The notes below the pieces were generated by a model. It had not been told where the DNA came from. It worked only from the letters and a program-made list of their open reading frames with translations, and ran no database searches. A stretch of 64,000 nt of DNA from Daucus carota subsp. sativus (Eukaryota > Streptophyta > Magnoliopsida > Apiales > Apiaceae), in contig NC_030383.2 in the NCBI RefSeq assembly GCF_001625215.2, positions 1,004,779-1,068,778 of the forward strand. The letters are read 5' to 3'. The position numbers were made by a program, and so were the translations under genes. This document shows positions 45,508 to 58,408 of this stretch, in pieces; the first letter of the stretch is position 1; each line of letters starts with the position of its first letter.

Positions 45508-46129
45508 GTGGCCAGATTTTGGTTTTATATTTAGAAAAAATGGCTAAGGACCACTTTTCTCAAGAAAAACTATAAAATTTTCTCACAAATATGTTCTTTT
45601 CGACAAATAAGACAATATATGATTACCGTATTTCAAATTTGAATTTTGGTATCAAAATAAAAAAAATAAATAAAATTCGGTCACTAACATATATTATCCT
45701 CAAGAAAGAACATTTGCCGCCTTCTACTGTATGTCATTATGTCACTAAATCACAGAAATCAGGAAAATAACTACTCCATCAGCTGAGTGCATGTAAATCA
45801 TCAAAAGCACTAGAAATGAAGACAAAAGTTGGTTGAAGAGCTTGTTTGACAAGTAGTATAAAGCTCTCTGATAACTTGGATTACAATGAAAGTCATAGTA
45901 GCACCTAGAGTTGTAAGAGAAACAGAGAGATCTTACATTTAAATCAATGCAATCTTTAATTGCTTTGAAAAACTCTTGCCAACTTACCCAACATTGAAAA
46001 TGCCCTTCCAACTAAGGAAAGAGACAGACCTGGTGATGATCTAACATTATGATCTAGCATTCATTCATCTGTCGAAAGAGATTATAATTTCTTCGGAGGT
46101 CTGAGAACTGTGAATTGCATTGTTACAAC
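45508..46129. other. promoter and leader region of the TRM-like gene
   Basis: No other gene is recognisable. The minus-strand frame at 45745-46011 has no known domain. The last 100 bases precede the ATG at 46130 and presumably include its leader. Confidence 0.4.
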
Positions 46130-49100
46130 ATGGCGATGAAGTCGGATTTTGCACAAAAGCTGCTGCATGATCTAAGGCTAAAGAAGGAACGAATGGCTGC
46201 ATCTCAGAGCTCGGGCACTTCAAGTACCATGGCAAGAGGTAACTTCTGAATTCTGATATGCATATTTTTGAGAAGTGATTGCAATCGACGATGAAAAATT
46301 ATGATAAATTATATATATAGACACTAGTTAGAACTTAGATAGATAATAGGTAAAATGGCATTTAAGTCACTAGTCAGATACTTGAGTTGGATGACCCAAC
46401 TGAAAGTTAGTAGCGAGTTGAGTGACCTAAATGTCATTTAACCCGATAGATAACAGCTAATCAGAAGTTTCAACTAATGTAAATCATTGAGCAAACATAC
46501 CTGGAATTTACACCTCAGTTAGAAATCCAAGGCAGCTTCTGGTGGCAGCCGGCTAGTAGGAAATGCAAATCATAATCGTAAATCTAAAATTTACGATTAT
46601 GAATTAACAGATCATAGCTGGAACATACATGCACGCGGATATGATTATCTGAAATTCATGATTTACTCCTGGTTATTATTGGAAATCACAGAAACGGTCT
46701 CTTTTTTTTTTTTTTTTTGCTTCTCTACTATCGAGTAATGGTGAAGTCCACTGTCCATGATCATCTTACCTTCCCCAAGCCCTGTGCCCGAGTGGGTAAT
46801 CTCGTGTAGGTTAGACTTCTGTATATCAACAGATATCAAGTCTAATAGACTTCTTTCCCAAAACAGTAACAATTTGTTCATAAACACATGATATTCACAG
46901 TTGTTTACTCGCAAAAAATAATTCCTGAGTACTTGGCTGAGTGTGTTTGTGGCCTTAGGTTCGTCTTTGCCCCATTTATTCGGTAAATATTTCTGATTTT
47001 TGCGTCTTTTGTTAAGTAGATGGACAAAGAAATTCCGGCCAGACCTACAGAGGAACTCAAAAAACAAAAGGACCAGAACCTGTAAGTTTCGATCTCCAGA
47101 ACAAAACTGATATACTGTCTAATACTCATTCCATCTACTTGGACAATAGATAAATTGAAATTGCAACCTGAATTTTTTTTATTTTTTTTTGCTTCATTTT
47201 TTGTTGTAGGTGAGGCCCAATACAGGAAACTCAAGGAGAAGAGCGAGTGGAAATGCTAGACTACCGACAGATAGTGAAAATTCAAGCCAATTAGTTCAGT
47301 ACAGAAGTGGCCAGAGCACTGGACAAAGAGTTGATCTGCCTATGGCGATATTGCTTGCCCTTCAGAACAGTGGGAAACACGGAAAGGGCAACTTCTCAGG
47401 CGGTAACCCAATGCTACAGTTCCTCCAACAAATTGGAAAGAAATCACTCGACACTGGGAAGATGGCAGGATATGGCAGCCTCAGTAAGCACCATTCTTCG
47501 ACTAGCCAGTTCCCGACCTTTTCAAATCTTCATGTTAATGAAATATCAAAAGGGGTGCAAAATTTGAATCATATTTTAAGAGCTTGTTCAAATGGCCTTA
47601 ACATTGACAAGTATTCAATAGAAGTTGGCAAGGAATTGTTAAAAGGGGCTACTGATTTAGAAGAATCCTTGCGGATGCTTGTGAATTTGCAAGAAGCTTC
47701 AGAGTACATGATTAAACCTCAGAGAAAGAACAGGATCACTTTACTCGAGGAGGAAGATAGTGACGAAGCTAGCAAGGGGTCAACGATTCAGCAGAAACAA
47801 CTTGATCTGCCAAGATTCTCATTTGATAAGCCATCAAGGAATTCCCATGGCTTTGTAACAAAGTCTGATTCAAATCAGAGATTGATAGAGCTGACATATC
47901 ATGCTAGGAGTTCCAGCTTCTCCAACAATCAAGCTTCTAGTTCCAATTCGGAGCCTCATAGACGGTCTTCGAGTTGGAGTTCCAACTTTAAAACTCCTAC
48001 AGACTCTGAACAAACAAGCCACTCGAATTCATCACGAGCTGCAGCAGAAAAAGGGAGAATGTCAAGCATTATTGCAAAATTGATGGGGTTAGAAGAGATT
48101 CCAGAACAAGTACCTTCACAAATCAGACAGAAAGATTCAGGGACGAGAAATGGAGAAGGAATGGGCTTAAAGATCACGTATCTGACAACGAAGAACACTG
48201 AGATAAAGACCAAGAAATCTGACAGGCAAGAAAATATAACCAAAAAATACAATGTCTTGAAACAAGACCGCCACGTTTCAGAAACTAAGAACAACAATGT
48301 TCCACAGAAAGCTGAAAAGCATCAGGTATTACATCAGCTTAACTCAGTTGTGGCGATTGCTGATGAAAATTTACAAAGGAAGAATCATGAAAGAGCAAAA
48401 AGAACTATACATGGTTCAGACCCAGAAAATTCTGCCATCAAATTAGATAAACAACAAAAGAGCATCAACAGGTCAATAGAAGTTTTCGGAAATCAGGTTT
48501 TGGAGAAAGAGGCAAGACAGAATTCCATGAAGCACAGGCAACTAAAGACTCCAGAGAAAAGTGAAACCAAGGAACCCATCATTAAAGATGAAATGCATCA
48601 GAGATTAAAACTCAAGCATAGAAGTTCAAGTATATTGCAAGAAAAGGCAGAACATAGAAAGGTCACAGCTCAAACAGAAGGCAGAAACTCCGAGAGGCTT
48701 ACTGCAAGATATCAACCAAAACCCCTGCAGAATAATGAATTGCAGCAGCTTCATATGCTCCGGAAATCTGGTATCCAAGAAGAAAAGCATCAGACCAATA
48801 AGAGAGAGGAGCAGAACATAAGAAGTAATTATCAAGCTCCGACACCAAATGGGAGTCCATTAAGATCAGCTACGGCACAAGATGGAAGTCCAGTAAGATC
48901 AAAGGTTCCGTTGAAAACAATGCATAATGAAAATAGGTTAACCAAGAAGCATCCACCTATGAACCAAGCTTCAGTCACGAGGAAATATCTTAAAGAAAAT
49001 AATGATGAAATGCATCAGGAAGAGCAGCCAGATAGCAGACATTAGGAAAATACTGTTGGAGACAAGTCTGCTACTATTGTTTCAATGAACATGGACCACA

Positions 49101-50455
49101 ATGCATCCCCAAGTGAACTAGCCCCACAGATACAGACAGAAAAAGATATGATGCTGCCACTTGAACGAAAGAGGCCTATCCACGTCTTAGCCACTGGAAA
49201 GAAGGCCGAAATTACACAGAAGTTTAGAGGACAAATTCCTAGGAAGATGAATGAGAGAATGAACAAGAGAAGTGGAACTTTAACAAACTTGGCAACACCT
49301 ACAAAACATCAAACTAGTGTTACTCAAGAATCCAGGGAGAGAATTCAGGAGACGGCCACTGAGACAAAGGGATCAGAAGAACATAGTTCTGTCGCATGCA
49401 AAGAACCAGAAGAGAGCACGGAAGAAGCTAAATCAGAAGAAATTGTTCAAACCCTGAGTACAGATGAGGAAAAACATTTTGAAACTGCAGCAACCATAGA
49501 TCCTAGCAGTTCCCAGGATGATGAATGTAGAAGTCTAGAAGTGGTATCGCCTCCAGATGCAAATGACATTGTAAGCTCACTTTTCTTGCTCTCTTTTAGA
49601 ATAGCAGATAATGATCTTTTAACAAGAAATATTACAAATGAAAACAAACAGGTTATATCTTAAAGTTTGTAGTATCATCACCTTTTACTTCCTTGAATCA
49701 TGCAGAGCAAAGACACTGCACACCAAGCTCAGCCATCTTCAGAACAGAAGTCCTTGGAAACTTTACCAAGCTCCTTAATTGGTACGTAAATTCCACACAC
49801 ATAATACAATCTCTAAATCTATTCTAATAGTGACAATTCATAGTAAAAGAACTACCTACATAATCTTGCAGGCAGCAATGAAATATCTCACCCTAGATTG
49901 CAAGAGCACAAGAAAGCCTTAATATCATGGAAACAAGAGCCACTGACAGAAAACGAAAAGAAACTCAAAGAGACACTGATTACAAGTCCACTATTCTTGA
50001 ACACAGCAGAAGCACTTTTCAGGCTCAACATACCAGTTGGCATTCTTCATGCAAGTGATCAGATATATCAAGAGAAATCCACAAAGTTCACAATAGACTG
50101 TGCTTATGAGGTTATGAATAGGAAAGGAAGAAGACAAGAACTACTTCAACAATGTTTCAAAGTATCCATCTGCAACACAACAGTTAGCTCTTTGGATAAT
50201 CTGATCAAACAACTATACAAGGACTTCGATAGGCTAAAATACTACGGAGGAAATGAGCATGATGATAATGATGATGCTGAAGCCCTGCTCAAAATGCTCG
50301 AGATGGACATCCATAATACACATCCACATCTAAACTGCATGTGGGACTTTGGGTGGAACGAGGTAATGTTTGCATTTGATGGAACCAATGACATTATCAA
50401 GGATGTGGAAAGACAAGTGCTGGACGAGCTCATAGATGAGATTACAAGTGAATAG
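46130..50455 (+). CDS. TRM/LONGIFOLIA-like DUF4378 protein with in-frame TAG
   Basis: Five exons (46130-46238, 47020-47081, 47210-49570, 49706-49781, 49872-50455) join in consistent phase to 1063 codon positions. The N-terminus is MAMKSDFAQKLLHDLRLKKE. Near residue 341 is MSSIIAKLMGLEEIPEQ, the VARLMGL-type motif of TRM (TON1-recruiting) proteins, followed by a long Lys/Glu/Ser-rich disordered region. The C-terminus (LFLNTAEALFRLNIPVGILH ... WDFGWNEV ... DVERQVLDELIDEI) is DUF4378. TRMs place the TON1-TRM-PP2A complex on microtubules and influence cell shape and division plane. A TAG at 49043-49045 (position 669) interrupts exon 3, but the same frame stays open on both sides, so the lesion is a lone nonsense codon. 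Exon 2 has a tandem acceptor AAGTAG. A true allele would lose DUF4378. Confidence 0.88.
46570..46602. other. perfect 14-bp inverted repeat in intron 1 of the TRM-like gene
   Basis: TCATAATCGTAAAT and its exact complement ATTTACGATTATGA are separated by five bases (CTAAA). The hairpin sits in the middle of the 781-bp intron; it is too short and AT-rich for a typical miRNA precursor. Confidence 0.9.
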
Positions 50456-51866
50456 TCACTTGCAGTCGTCTGAAATCGCCTAAAGTTAAAGTTACAGAAA
50501 GTAAGTTTTCTTCTAGTATGTTATGTAATGCAAGTTTAACATTTCCCACAGAGTAGAGTTGTAAGAAAGATAATGAAGTTTCATGTTTGTTAATTCGCAA
50601 TTTTGTTACTATAGTACATGATACATAATACATAGGACATAATTTTCCATCTATCAGAACAGGGCAATAAATGAACAGTACTGAAAAATAGCAAGAATGA
50701 AATAATACGAACCGAAACAATTCTAAAAAACATATTAATATGTAATTCAAGTTAAGAAGCATCAAGATAGCTAAGTGAATGAGCATTGACAAAGAAAATG
50801 CAACTGTTTCATACCAATTTTATTGTAGCACTGTAATATAAAGTGAAGGGAGTGAGGGAACTGCCTTCAGGTAAATCCTTTGTATGTTCATAGTTCATAC
50901 ACATCTCACAGAATGCACGCGATATGTCTACAAAGGGATTCATTAAATTAACTCGGAGAAAATATTTCTGATAATAAACATAACCTTCATTTTTACAGAG
51001 AGCATATTACTTTTCCTTTCCTTGTAAGTACATATGATTCGGGTTAGCTTGTCTAGTTGATATGCGACAAGAGGCTGAAGCCAGGCTGAACCGGAAAAAT
51101 CAGTTATATTCAGGTGGAATGATGTGCATATATAATATCAAAGAAAATTGAGCATAACCTTCAAGTAAACCTGTGTTTCATCATGCACATCATTGTCATT
51201 GATATGAATTGAGATAATTGTGTTTGTAAACATGCGCATTACCTCTAATCTTTTGAGTTCTAAAGGTCTAAAAGAAAATTTTCGTTTTTTCCTTGTAAAA
51301 AGAGTAATGCTACATCGACAAAAACGGATACAAGATTGGGTTAAGCATGTGGAAATCTTGTATGTCTTTACTAACGAAGAGTTGGAGCATAAGACCGGAG
51401 AAGCTAGAAAGGTCATTTGAAGCCTCTATCAGAAAGCTATACAAATTTCCACCATTCTCTTGCAATCACTAGTCTAAAAAGGAAAAGCTTGTCGACGAAC
51501 TATTCTCCATCTTTTTTAAAGCTTGCAATCGATTCCTAAAGTCGTCCTTTATCATGCAAGGAAGAAGTTTCTTATACTCATAATATTCTCCAACATTATA
51601 CATATAAACAAATTTCTTAAAAGTTATCCCCCCTCGTCCCCAGATTGGCGGTTCAATTCTCACTCACCCCGAGATTTATCAGAGCAACTAGTAATTTGTA
51701 AGGATACAAAAAGTAATTAAATTTACATAATTTATTGACCTACCAGAAGTTACGACTTTTCTAACACTCTTCTTTCTTTAGATAGCTCTCATAACTACTC
51801 TCCTTTTCGCAAAATCTCTGCAAAATAAACACTTAGTTCACTTCTGAACCTCGATAATTAGTAGCT
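50456..51866. other. intergenic DNA between the TRM-like and glucanase genes
   Basis: The left part is the 3' flank of the TRM-like gene, the right part the promoter of the glucanase gene. Frames at 51138-51416 (minus) and 51220-51420 (plus) overlap and have no recognisable content. I see no transposon boundary. Confidence 0.4.
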
Positions 51867-53876
51867 ATGGTCTATTTTCTTTCGGTTTCAAGCTTCTTTC
51901 TTCTCTTCCTCCAACTTACTTCCCATCTTGCTAGTAAGTGCATCATACAGAAGTTCAAATTACAACTTTTTTATTAATGGAAGAATAAAAAATTTGACAT
52001 TTTTCGTGTTATGTTCTGCTCAATTTCTGGCAGGACTTATTTCTGCTGCGGGACAGAAAATGTGTTCGTAAAATTTTTCTGAAATGTAAACTTAAATTTT
52101 GTAATTACTCTGTTTTGCAGATTCGGAACCATACCTCGGAATAAACTACGGACAAGTCGCTAACAACCTCCCACCGCCATCTGCTGTCGCGAGGCTACTC
52201 CAATCCACCTCAATCCAAAAAGTCCGATTATTCGGTGCTGATGCAACCATAATCCAGTCACTAGCCAACACTAACATCGAGATCGCTATCGGAGCATCCA
52301 ACACCGACATTCCAGCACTTGCAGCAGACTCGAACTTTGTGAAATCATGGATTAATTCAAACATCATTCCATTCTATCCATCCAGCAAAATAACAACAGT
52401 TAATGTTGGTAACGAGATCATGAGCTCAACAGACCGTAGTTTAATGTACTTGCTTTTAAAAGCTATGCAAAATGTCCAAAATGCCCTTACTGAGGCCATG
52501 CTTGGCGGGAAAATTAAGGTCACAACGGTACATTCACTTGCGATTTTGAAAAGGTCTGATCCACCGTCGAGTGGGAGGTTTGATCCGACGGTGGAGGATT
52601 TGTTGAAGGGATTATTGGAGTTTAATAATGCGACTGGGTCGGGTTTCAGTTTTAATCCATATCCGTTTTTTGCGTATCAAAGTGACCCGAGACCTGAAAC
52701 TCTGGCTTTTTGCTTGTTTCAACCAAATTCAGGCCGACTTGATCCGGGTACTGGCATCAAGTATACTAACATGTTTGATGCTCAGGTACACAGATTTTAA
52801 CTCATTGTCATTTGTTTTCCAAAAATGAGCAACGGTCAGATGTTTCAAATTATCACATATAATTTATGAATATTAAGACGGTGTATTCAACTGAGATTTT
52901 ATTGGATTATATGAACATTAAATTATGTGTAGGTGGATGCTGTACGATCTGCGCTGAACGCTATGGGATTCAAAGGCGTAGAAATCGTTATTTCTGAGAC
53001 AGGATGGCCATACAGAGGAGATAGTAATCAAGTCGGAACAAGCATTGAGAATGCCAAGGCTTACAATGGCAACTTGATTGCGCATTTGAGGTCTATGGTA
53101 GGAACTCCGCTGATGCCTGGAAAATCAGTCGATACGTATTTGTTTGCATTGTTCGATGAGGACCTGAAACCCGGACCAGCCTCTGAGCGGTCATTTGGCC
53201 TTTTTAAGCCTGATCTCACTGTCACTTATGATGTTATGCTTACTAAGGCTAGCCAGGTGAGTATTACTCTCTCCGTTTTTGAATATCTGTCTTTTGACTT
53301 TTTAGCATTATTGACTGTGTTTTCCTTTTGATCTTGTTTATAGTTTGGTATTGTCAATTGAACTCGATTTCTGGTACTCTTTTGGTAATACTGATTGTTC
53401 CTATTTTTAGACGTCGCTGACACCAGAGACGCCATCAAGTCCAACAAGGCCTTCGACAATGCCAGCCAGTCCATCAGGCACGCCAAAAAGCGGCGCCTGG
53501 TGTGTGCCTAAGACAGGTGTTTCCGATGCCCAACTGCAGGAAAATCTGGATTATGCTTGTGCATTTGGGATCGACTGCACCCCGATCCAACCAGCTGGAG
53601 CTTGTTTTGAACCAAACACCCTGGCTGCTCACGCAACATACGCTATGAATCTTCTTTACCAAACTGCAGGGAAGAACCCATGGAACTGTGATTTCTCACA
53701 GACAGCCATGCTTTCGTCTATTGATCCTAGTAAGTCTCTCATTATAGTCCGAATAAGTCCATTTCGCAACAAGGTAGTTAAAAAATAATAACAGCCCCTT
53801 CATTCCGTAACATTTTCTTAAAATTTCGGATTTTTTAGGTTACAATGGATGCACTTTTCCTGGTGGGAATGCCTAA
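51867..53876 (+). CDS. GH17 glucan endo-1,3-beta-glucosidase with X8 (CBM43) domain
   Basis: Five exons (51867-51933, 52121-52785, 52933-53256, 53411-53729, 53839-53876) give 470 residues. Residues 1-22 are a signal peptide (MVYFLSVSSFFLLFLQLTSH). Residues 25-350 are the GH17 barrel: YLGINYGQVANNLP, the acid/base Glu121 in VNVGNE, and the nucleophile Glu266 in ISETGWPYRG. A Ser/Thr/Pro linker (353-378) leads to an X8 domain with all six cysteines (C383, C402, C408, C417, C445, C463). It ends just after X8 with no GPI-anchor tail, so it should be secreted to the wall. It hydrolyses beta-1,3-glucan (callose); X8 binds it. Members act in plasmodesmal callose turnover, pollen or defence; the exact role is not readable. 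Confidence 0.95.
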
Positions 53877-54490
53877 AGGTAGAGGAGTCCAAGAATCTAA
53901 TAGTGGTAGTGGCTGCTGAATCTTATTCTGATTCTTGAGCAAGTGGGCTAGGGCTAGAAAGTTCATACTATCATATACTGTATTGTGCTATAAGGGACCA
54001 AGAGAAAAATAATTTTGTCATGTTTTCAATGTTTGTAATATTTATCCTAGCCCCCACTAGAGGCGGATCTGATAAATGACACACGGGAACACGTGTTCTC
54101 CCTAATACACAATATCGGTTAAATTATAGAATTCCCGCTACAAACTCGTCACCACTTCTTCCATATCATATTTATGTAATGTAATTAGGCCAAACAAATT
54201 GAGCAAAAGTATATATGCCTTTATATAATTCTTCAGTTGGTTTCACCCCAAAGTTCAATACTAGATCTTGAATCTTTACCACATTGGTTTCGACTTTCTG
54301 GTATAGATAATGTGGGCTATCTACAATACTACTTCGTGTCTGTACATAGTATGCATCACAACTTGGCAACTTGTTACAGAGAGCCAGAGTTGGTTATTCG
54401 AGCACTTTGGATTCTTTTTTTTGTAAGAATCAGTACTGAACTTATCATTACAATTTGGAAAACATGATATTCAATCAAATTATTAGAATA
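53877..54490 (+). other. 3' flank of the glucanase gene
   Basis: Non-coding sequence after the TAA, including the likely 3' UTR. No other gene is recognisable. Confidence 0.4.
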
Positions 54491-54800
54491 TGTTAGAATA
54501 TATATGATCCTGAAAAGCCGTTCTCCTAACACCTCGAGGTTTGAGAAGAATTATTCACTTAACATGATATTAAAGCCCAGGCTCGCGGAAGACTCGGGCT
54601 TTGACTCCCTGCGATCTCTAATATTCTCATAATTATACACGAAGGCGAAGTTATGTCTCAAAGATGGGCGCCCATATCCACTCTCGACCCATGATGAGCT
54701 TTCGAGTAAGGGGGAATGTTAGAATAATAAACGATTTTGGTAAGACATCCTCCTAATACATTGAGGATTTGGAAGAATTGGTCACTGATTGGTAATAACA
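54491..54800 (+). mobile_element. TRIM-like miniature LTR retrotransposon
   Basis: Two short direct repeats bound about 150 bp of internal DNA. The left repeat (54491-54564) starts TGTTAGAATA and ends CTTAACA; the right one (54717-54800) starts TGTTAGAATA and ends TAATAACA, both with TG...CA ends. Immediately after the left repeat is TGATATTAAAGC (54565-54576), a decayed version of the TGGTATCAGAGC primer-binding site for initiator tRNA-Met. Just before the right repeat is the purine tract GTAAGGGGGAA, a polypurine tract. There is no coding sequence. This is the architecture of terminal-repeat retrotransposons in miniature. The repeats are well diverged and no target duplication is clear. Confidence 0.7.
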
Positions 54801-56184
54801 AATTTTCTGCAGCAGCCGAAAACTCAAACCTGAGTTTTCAAAAATTAGTTCAAAAAATGAGGAAAATGTACAGGACAAGAAAATTTGCATTGCATCTAAC
54901 AAATATATTACTTTCAATTGAAACGATTCTTAAGTTTTATACAATTCAGTAACTTCGTATACGGACCCTGCAATTCACCATCTTCGGCTACTGAGCAGGA
55001 ACTGAGTGATCTTGATAAATGCATTCAAGTATGGAGACCAGTGACAAATAATGTTCATAAACTGACGAATACTATTCTTGAAAATGTAACAAACGTCGTC
55101 TGGACTTCTGCAGCTTGCTTGATCTTGTTTCTTTGACGGGTGTTCTGCACATAAGAGGGAGTGCAGCATCTTATCAGATCACTTGTTATATTACAGTACT
55201 TCCAAACGCGATTACATTTTGTGCTCAGATTAAACAAGGGATTCAACAAAGTCGTGTATGATGCATGCATTAAGCTTATTATATTGTCAATAAAGAAATA
55301 TGTACCCTAGAAAAAAAATTCCTTCAAACCAATCAGACCATATTTTATCCCCCCAGAATTTGGCAATAAGATGCAAAGGACAAGAGGATGATAAAAGTTT
55401 TGATTAAAAATAATGTGCCCATGCTGAAATGGATAAGATTGTTATGGAGAGGTCAGAGGTCTATATGAAGCAACAAGCAAGTTGATTAAAGATAGACCAT
55501 AGTCCATAGTTCATACTCCATAGACTGGTTCCATGTTCAGGCTTTCAAAGCCCCCCACCCAGAGGAAGGTCCTAATTTACGCAAACTCCTCTTGGTGTAC
55601 GCTGTCTTGCCTTATTTCGTGCCCAAAATGTCAATCATGTGGAGAAGCAACCAGATATAAAATTTTGCAACTTATTGTCCAGTTTTAAGACTCTGCGACA
55701 CAGACAATATATAAACCTAAAAGAGAGATTAATGAGATTTTCTTGATCCAGCCAGCATCATAAAGTTGCTCTTAACAAATAACACATTATTTGCAGGTAT
55801 AATTCAAAGCATGTGCATATCCTAACCTCGTAAGACCCTACTTACGACTTGGCATACTCCATATGCTTAGTTTGCCGGTATGATTATCATCAAGGCGACA
55901 TCAACTCATAAATATGCAGGTTCCACAGTTCCCAGTCCCCACCCCCATATATGGTTATATTAAACAAGAACATGCTACATAATTGCAAGTTGCAACCTTT
56001 TAACCACTCCTCCCTGTTTATCTCGCTCGAATTAATGGTCCTTCCCATGGTTTTGGAACATCCAAATCATTCATTAAAGCTTAAACAAACATGTAGAACA
56101 ACACATTTAACATCGGAAACCAATAATTAACACACAAATTCTATCCGAACATTTAAACAGACGTACATGAGGTAGGGGCAGTGG
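54801..56184. other. intergenic DNA, no recognised gene
   Basis: A frame at 54918-55136 ends SSATEQELSDLDKCIQVW ... and has exon-like composition, but I cannot match it to any family. The rest is the presumed 3' flank of the minus-strand gene to the right. Confidence 0.35.
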
Positions 56185-57198
56185 TTACCTATCAGTGTCG
56201 GAAGCTGTAGTCGATTGTGCAAGAGATTCAAGAATAAGGTCAAGAGATAGCAAAGACATCTTAGCAATCTCTGAAACAGCAGCATTTCGGACAGAAGGAG
56301 CATCACTACTCAAATCCTCATACGCAGCTTCAAACGCGCGTTGCCAGAATTTGGGCAACCGAATTGTCTTGCTATGAGTATACACATCCCACATATGCCT
56401 CACCACTTTCTCCCTCTCCTCTACTTCCTGCAATCAATCACACACACAAAAACAATTTCATAAAAATTTCAGACCAATCAAACTTACATTTCAATACTCA
56501 CGCAAAGTCTAATTCTCGAATCCTAAACATTTTATACCAAAAGAACAAGAATCCATTGTACTACCAAGAATCACAATCACAACTCTAGATACCCATTCTC
56601 TCATTACCTAGACTCGAGCCATCGATCATACATATCAATAGACTACCTTAAAATCAAGATCACAATCCATTAGCCTACTATGAATCACAATTGTAACTCC
56701 AAAATTCTAAATAACTCATACACTAGCTCCCCAATAAAACTCGAACCTTTGATGACAGACGGGTATCCACTGGACTACAATACCAGAAATCACAAACTAC
56801 AATTCAAAACCATATAAAAATCATCACACTCCCAAACTCCAATCACAACAAACATCAAACACGAAAAACCCATCAAACACAAATTTTCAAAAAATCACAG
56901 TACTTACAAGGATATCAAGATCAGAGTGCAGAGGAGAGTCATACTCATCAGCCAAAGCTCCAGCAGAAGACCAGTTAAGAGTCACAGAGCCAGTAAACAT
57001 GGACCAAAAAGCAAGAACAAGAATAACAACCAAAGCCCACAATTTATACCTCGTTTTTCCAAACACAGAGGAGTTACTATTGTTGCAAGTATCAGATGAA
57101 CATGAGCCAGAGGATTCACGTTTGAGGATCAGGCTTGTGGCTGAGGGTTTTTTGTAGGTGAGGTCTTGATCTTCTGTGTAGAAGTCTAGAGCTTTCAT
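56185..57198 (-). CDS. small single-pass membrane protein, possibly DUF1195 family
   Basis: Two exons on the minus strand, 57198-56908 and 56427-56185, give 177 residues. The N-terminal half is hydrophilic and Ser-rich, then a single hydrophobic helix (YKLWALVVILVLAFWSMFTG, about residues 51-70) is followed by an extracytoplasmic or lumenal part. The C-terminal half has REKVVRHMWDVYTHSKTIRL, FWQRAFEAAYEDLSSD and VRNAAVSEIAKMSLLSLDLI. I recall this pattern from a plant-only family of unknown function, probably DUF1195, but cannot check it. The reading frame stops at TAA in the sequence AG|GTAACC, which also resembles a splice donor, so a further short exon to the left is possible. Confidence 0.8.
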
Positions 57199-57393
57199 TA
57201 TGAAGATGCAGGGGATTGTTTAGAGTTAAAGGGGTTTAAGTGTAGTTATGGATGTGATGAAGGTGATATGGTGCGGGAGGGAAAGCAGAGTGGTGGTAAT
57301 CAAGAGTATTTATTATTGGAGGCGGGGGTTGGCGATAGCTACTTTTAAAATAGTGCTGATTTGTATCCTATACTTAGATTTACTGTAATAATA
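57199..57393 (-). promoter_or_regulatory. leader and promoter of the small membrane protein gene
   Basis: Non-coding sequence directly upstream of the ATG at 57198, less AT-rich than the flanking DNA. No clear TATA box. Confidence 0.3.
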
Positions 57394-57648
57394 CTTGTTC
57401 CGTTTCAAATTATATGTCAGACTTTAAAAAATCACACACTTTAGGGAAAATAAATATTCACAGATTAATTGTATTAAATTATTATAATATCTGAAATGAG
57501 ATTAATTTAGAAAATATAAATAAGAATTATGTGGAGTAAAATTGATTTTGAAAATATGATTTTACATTAAAAGTTAAATTGGGACAACTAATTTGAAATA
57601 AATTTTCCTGTTAAAAGTGGATATGTAAATTAAATTGAAACGGAGAAG
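57394..57648. mobile_element. Stowaway-type MITE
   Basis: This 255-bp element has ends CTTGTTCCGTTTCAAATTA and, read inward from the right, CTTCTCCGTTTCAATTTAA, and is flanked by TA on both sides. Confidence 0.75.
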
Positions 57649-58408
57649 TACTATGACCCTGTTTGGGGTCAATTTTTTTTTAAAATTTTAAGGGCTTATT
57701 TTTTCAAATATATGTATATATTTTTATAATTTTTTATATATACATATCAATTATTTGTTTTTATATACGTTATTCAAAAAAAAAAAGAATAAGGATTTAT
57801 TTCAGAAAAGAATAAAAGGTATACATTTTTTTCCAGAAATAAACATTTGTTTTAAAAAAATAAATTTACCTAAACGACTATATATTTAATTACAGAAGAC
57901 GGGGGATAAATTCTTATTAGTGGACTATATCGGGAAGTTAGTTAAATAATGATGGGACGAAAAATCTTAATATTTTATAAACAAATTCAAAAATTCTAAC
58001 AATAAATCTAAACGTTATCGTTGCTGAGAATATTGATTTCGACCTTATCATGAAAAAGAGATTCATAGAGAGTCATTGACTCGTAATTTTATAGACTGTT
58101 CTAAAGGATTTTGCGTCCTTTTTAATCTGGCTGACTCAGTCCGTATTTCAATTTTGCTTATGACGTGACAAAAGATAATTTAATAATTTTGTCTCATGAT
58201 CTTTTAAAAATTGAAGCCACGATTGTTGTAGGCATATGTTGAGAAAAACAATAATTTTAAATTTTGATATATTTGAGTTGCTCGAAATTCTGATCTTGTT
58301 TACAATCATGATCTGTACGTTCATAATAAATTTTCTTGTTTACATTTTCTTAGTAAATTTTCTTGAATGAAAATCTGATATATAACTGACAAAAAAAGTT
58401 CTGTTATA
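57649..58408. other. AT-rich intergenic DNA
   Basis: No coding frame, RNA gene or repeat boundary is supportable. Confidence 0.4.

Noticed and set aside
45745-46011. 88-codon minus-strand frame upstream of the TRM-like gene
   Set aside because: No domain, and it lies where that gene's promoter should be.
46570-46602. Possible miRNA precursor hairpin
   Set aside because: The perfect stem is only 14 bp and AT-rich, too short for a plant miRNA duplex of about 21 bp.
51138-51420. Overlapping open frames on both strands
   Set aside because: Neither frame shows a motif; overlap of two long frames is common by chance here.
54918-55136. 72-codon frame with exon-like composition
   Set aside because: Could be a gene fragment, but I could not name a family or find partner exons, so it is not called.
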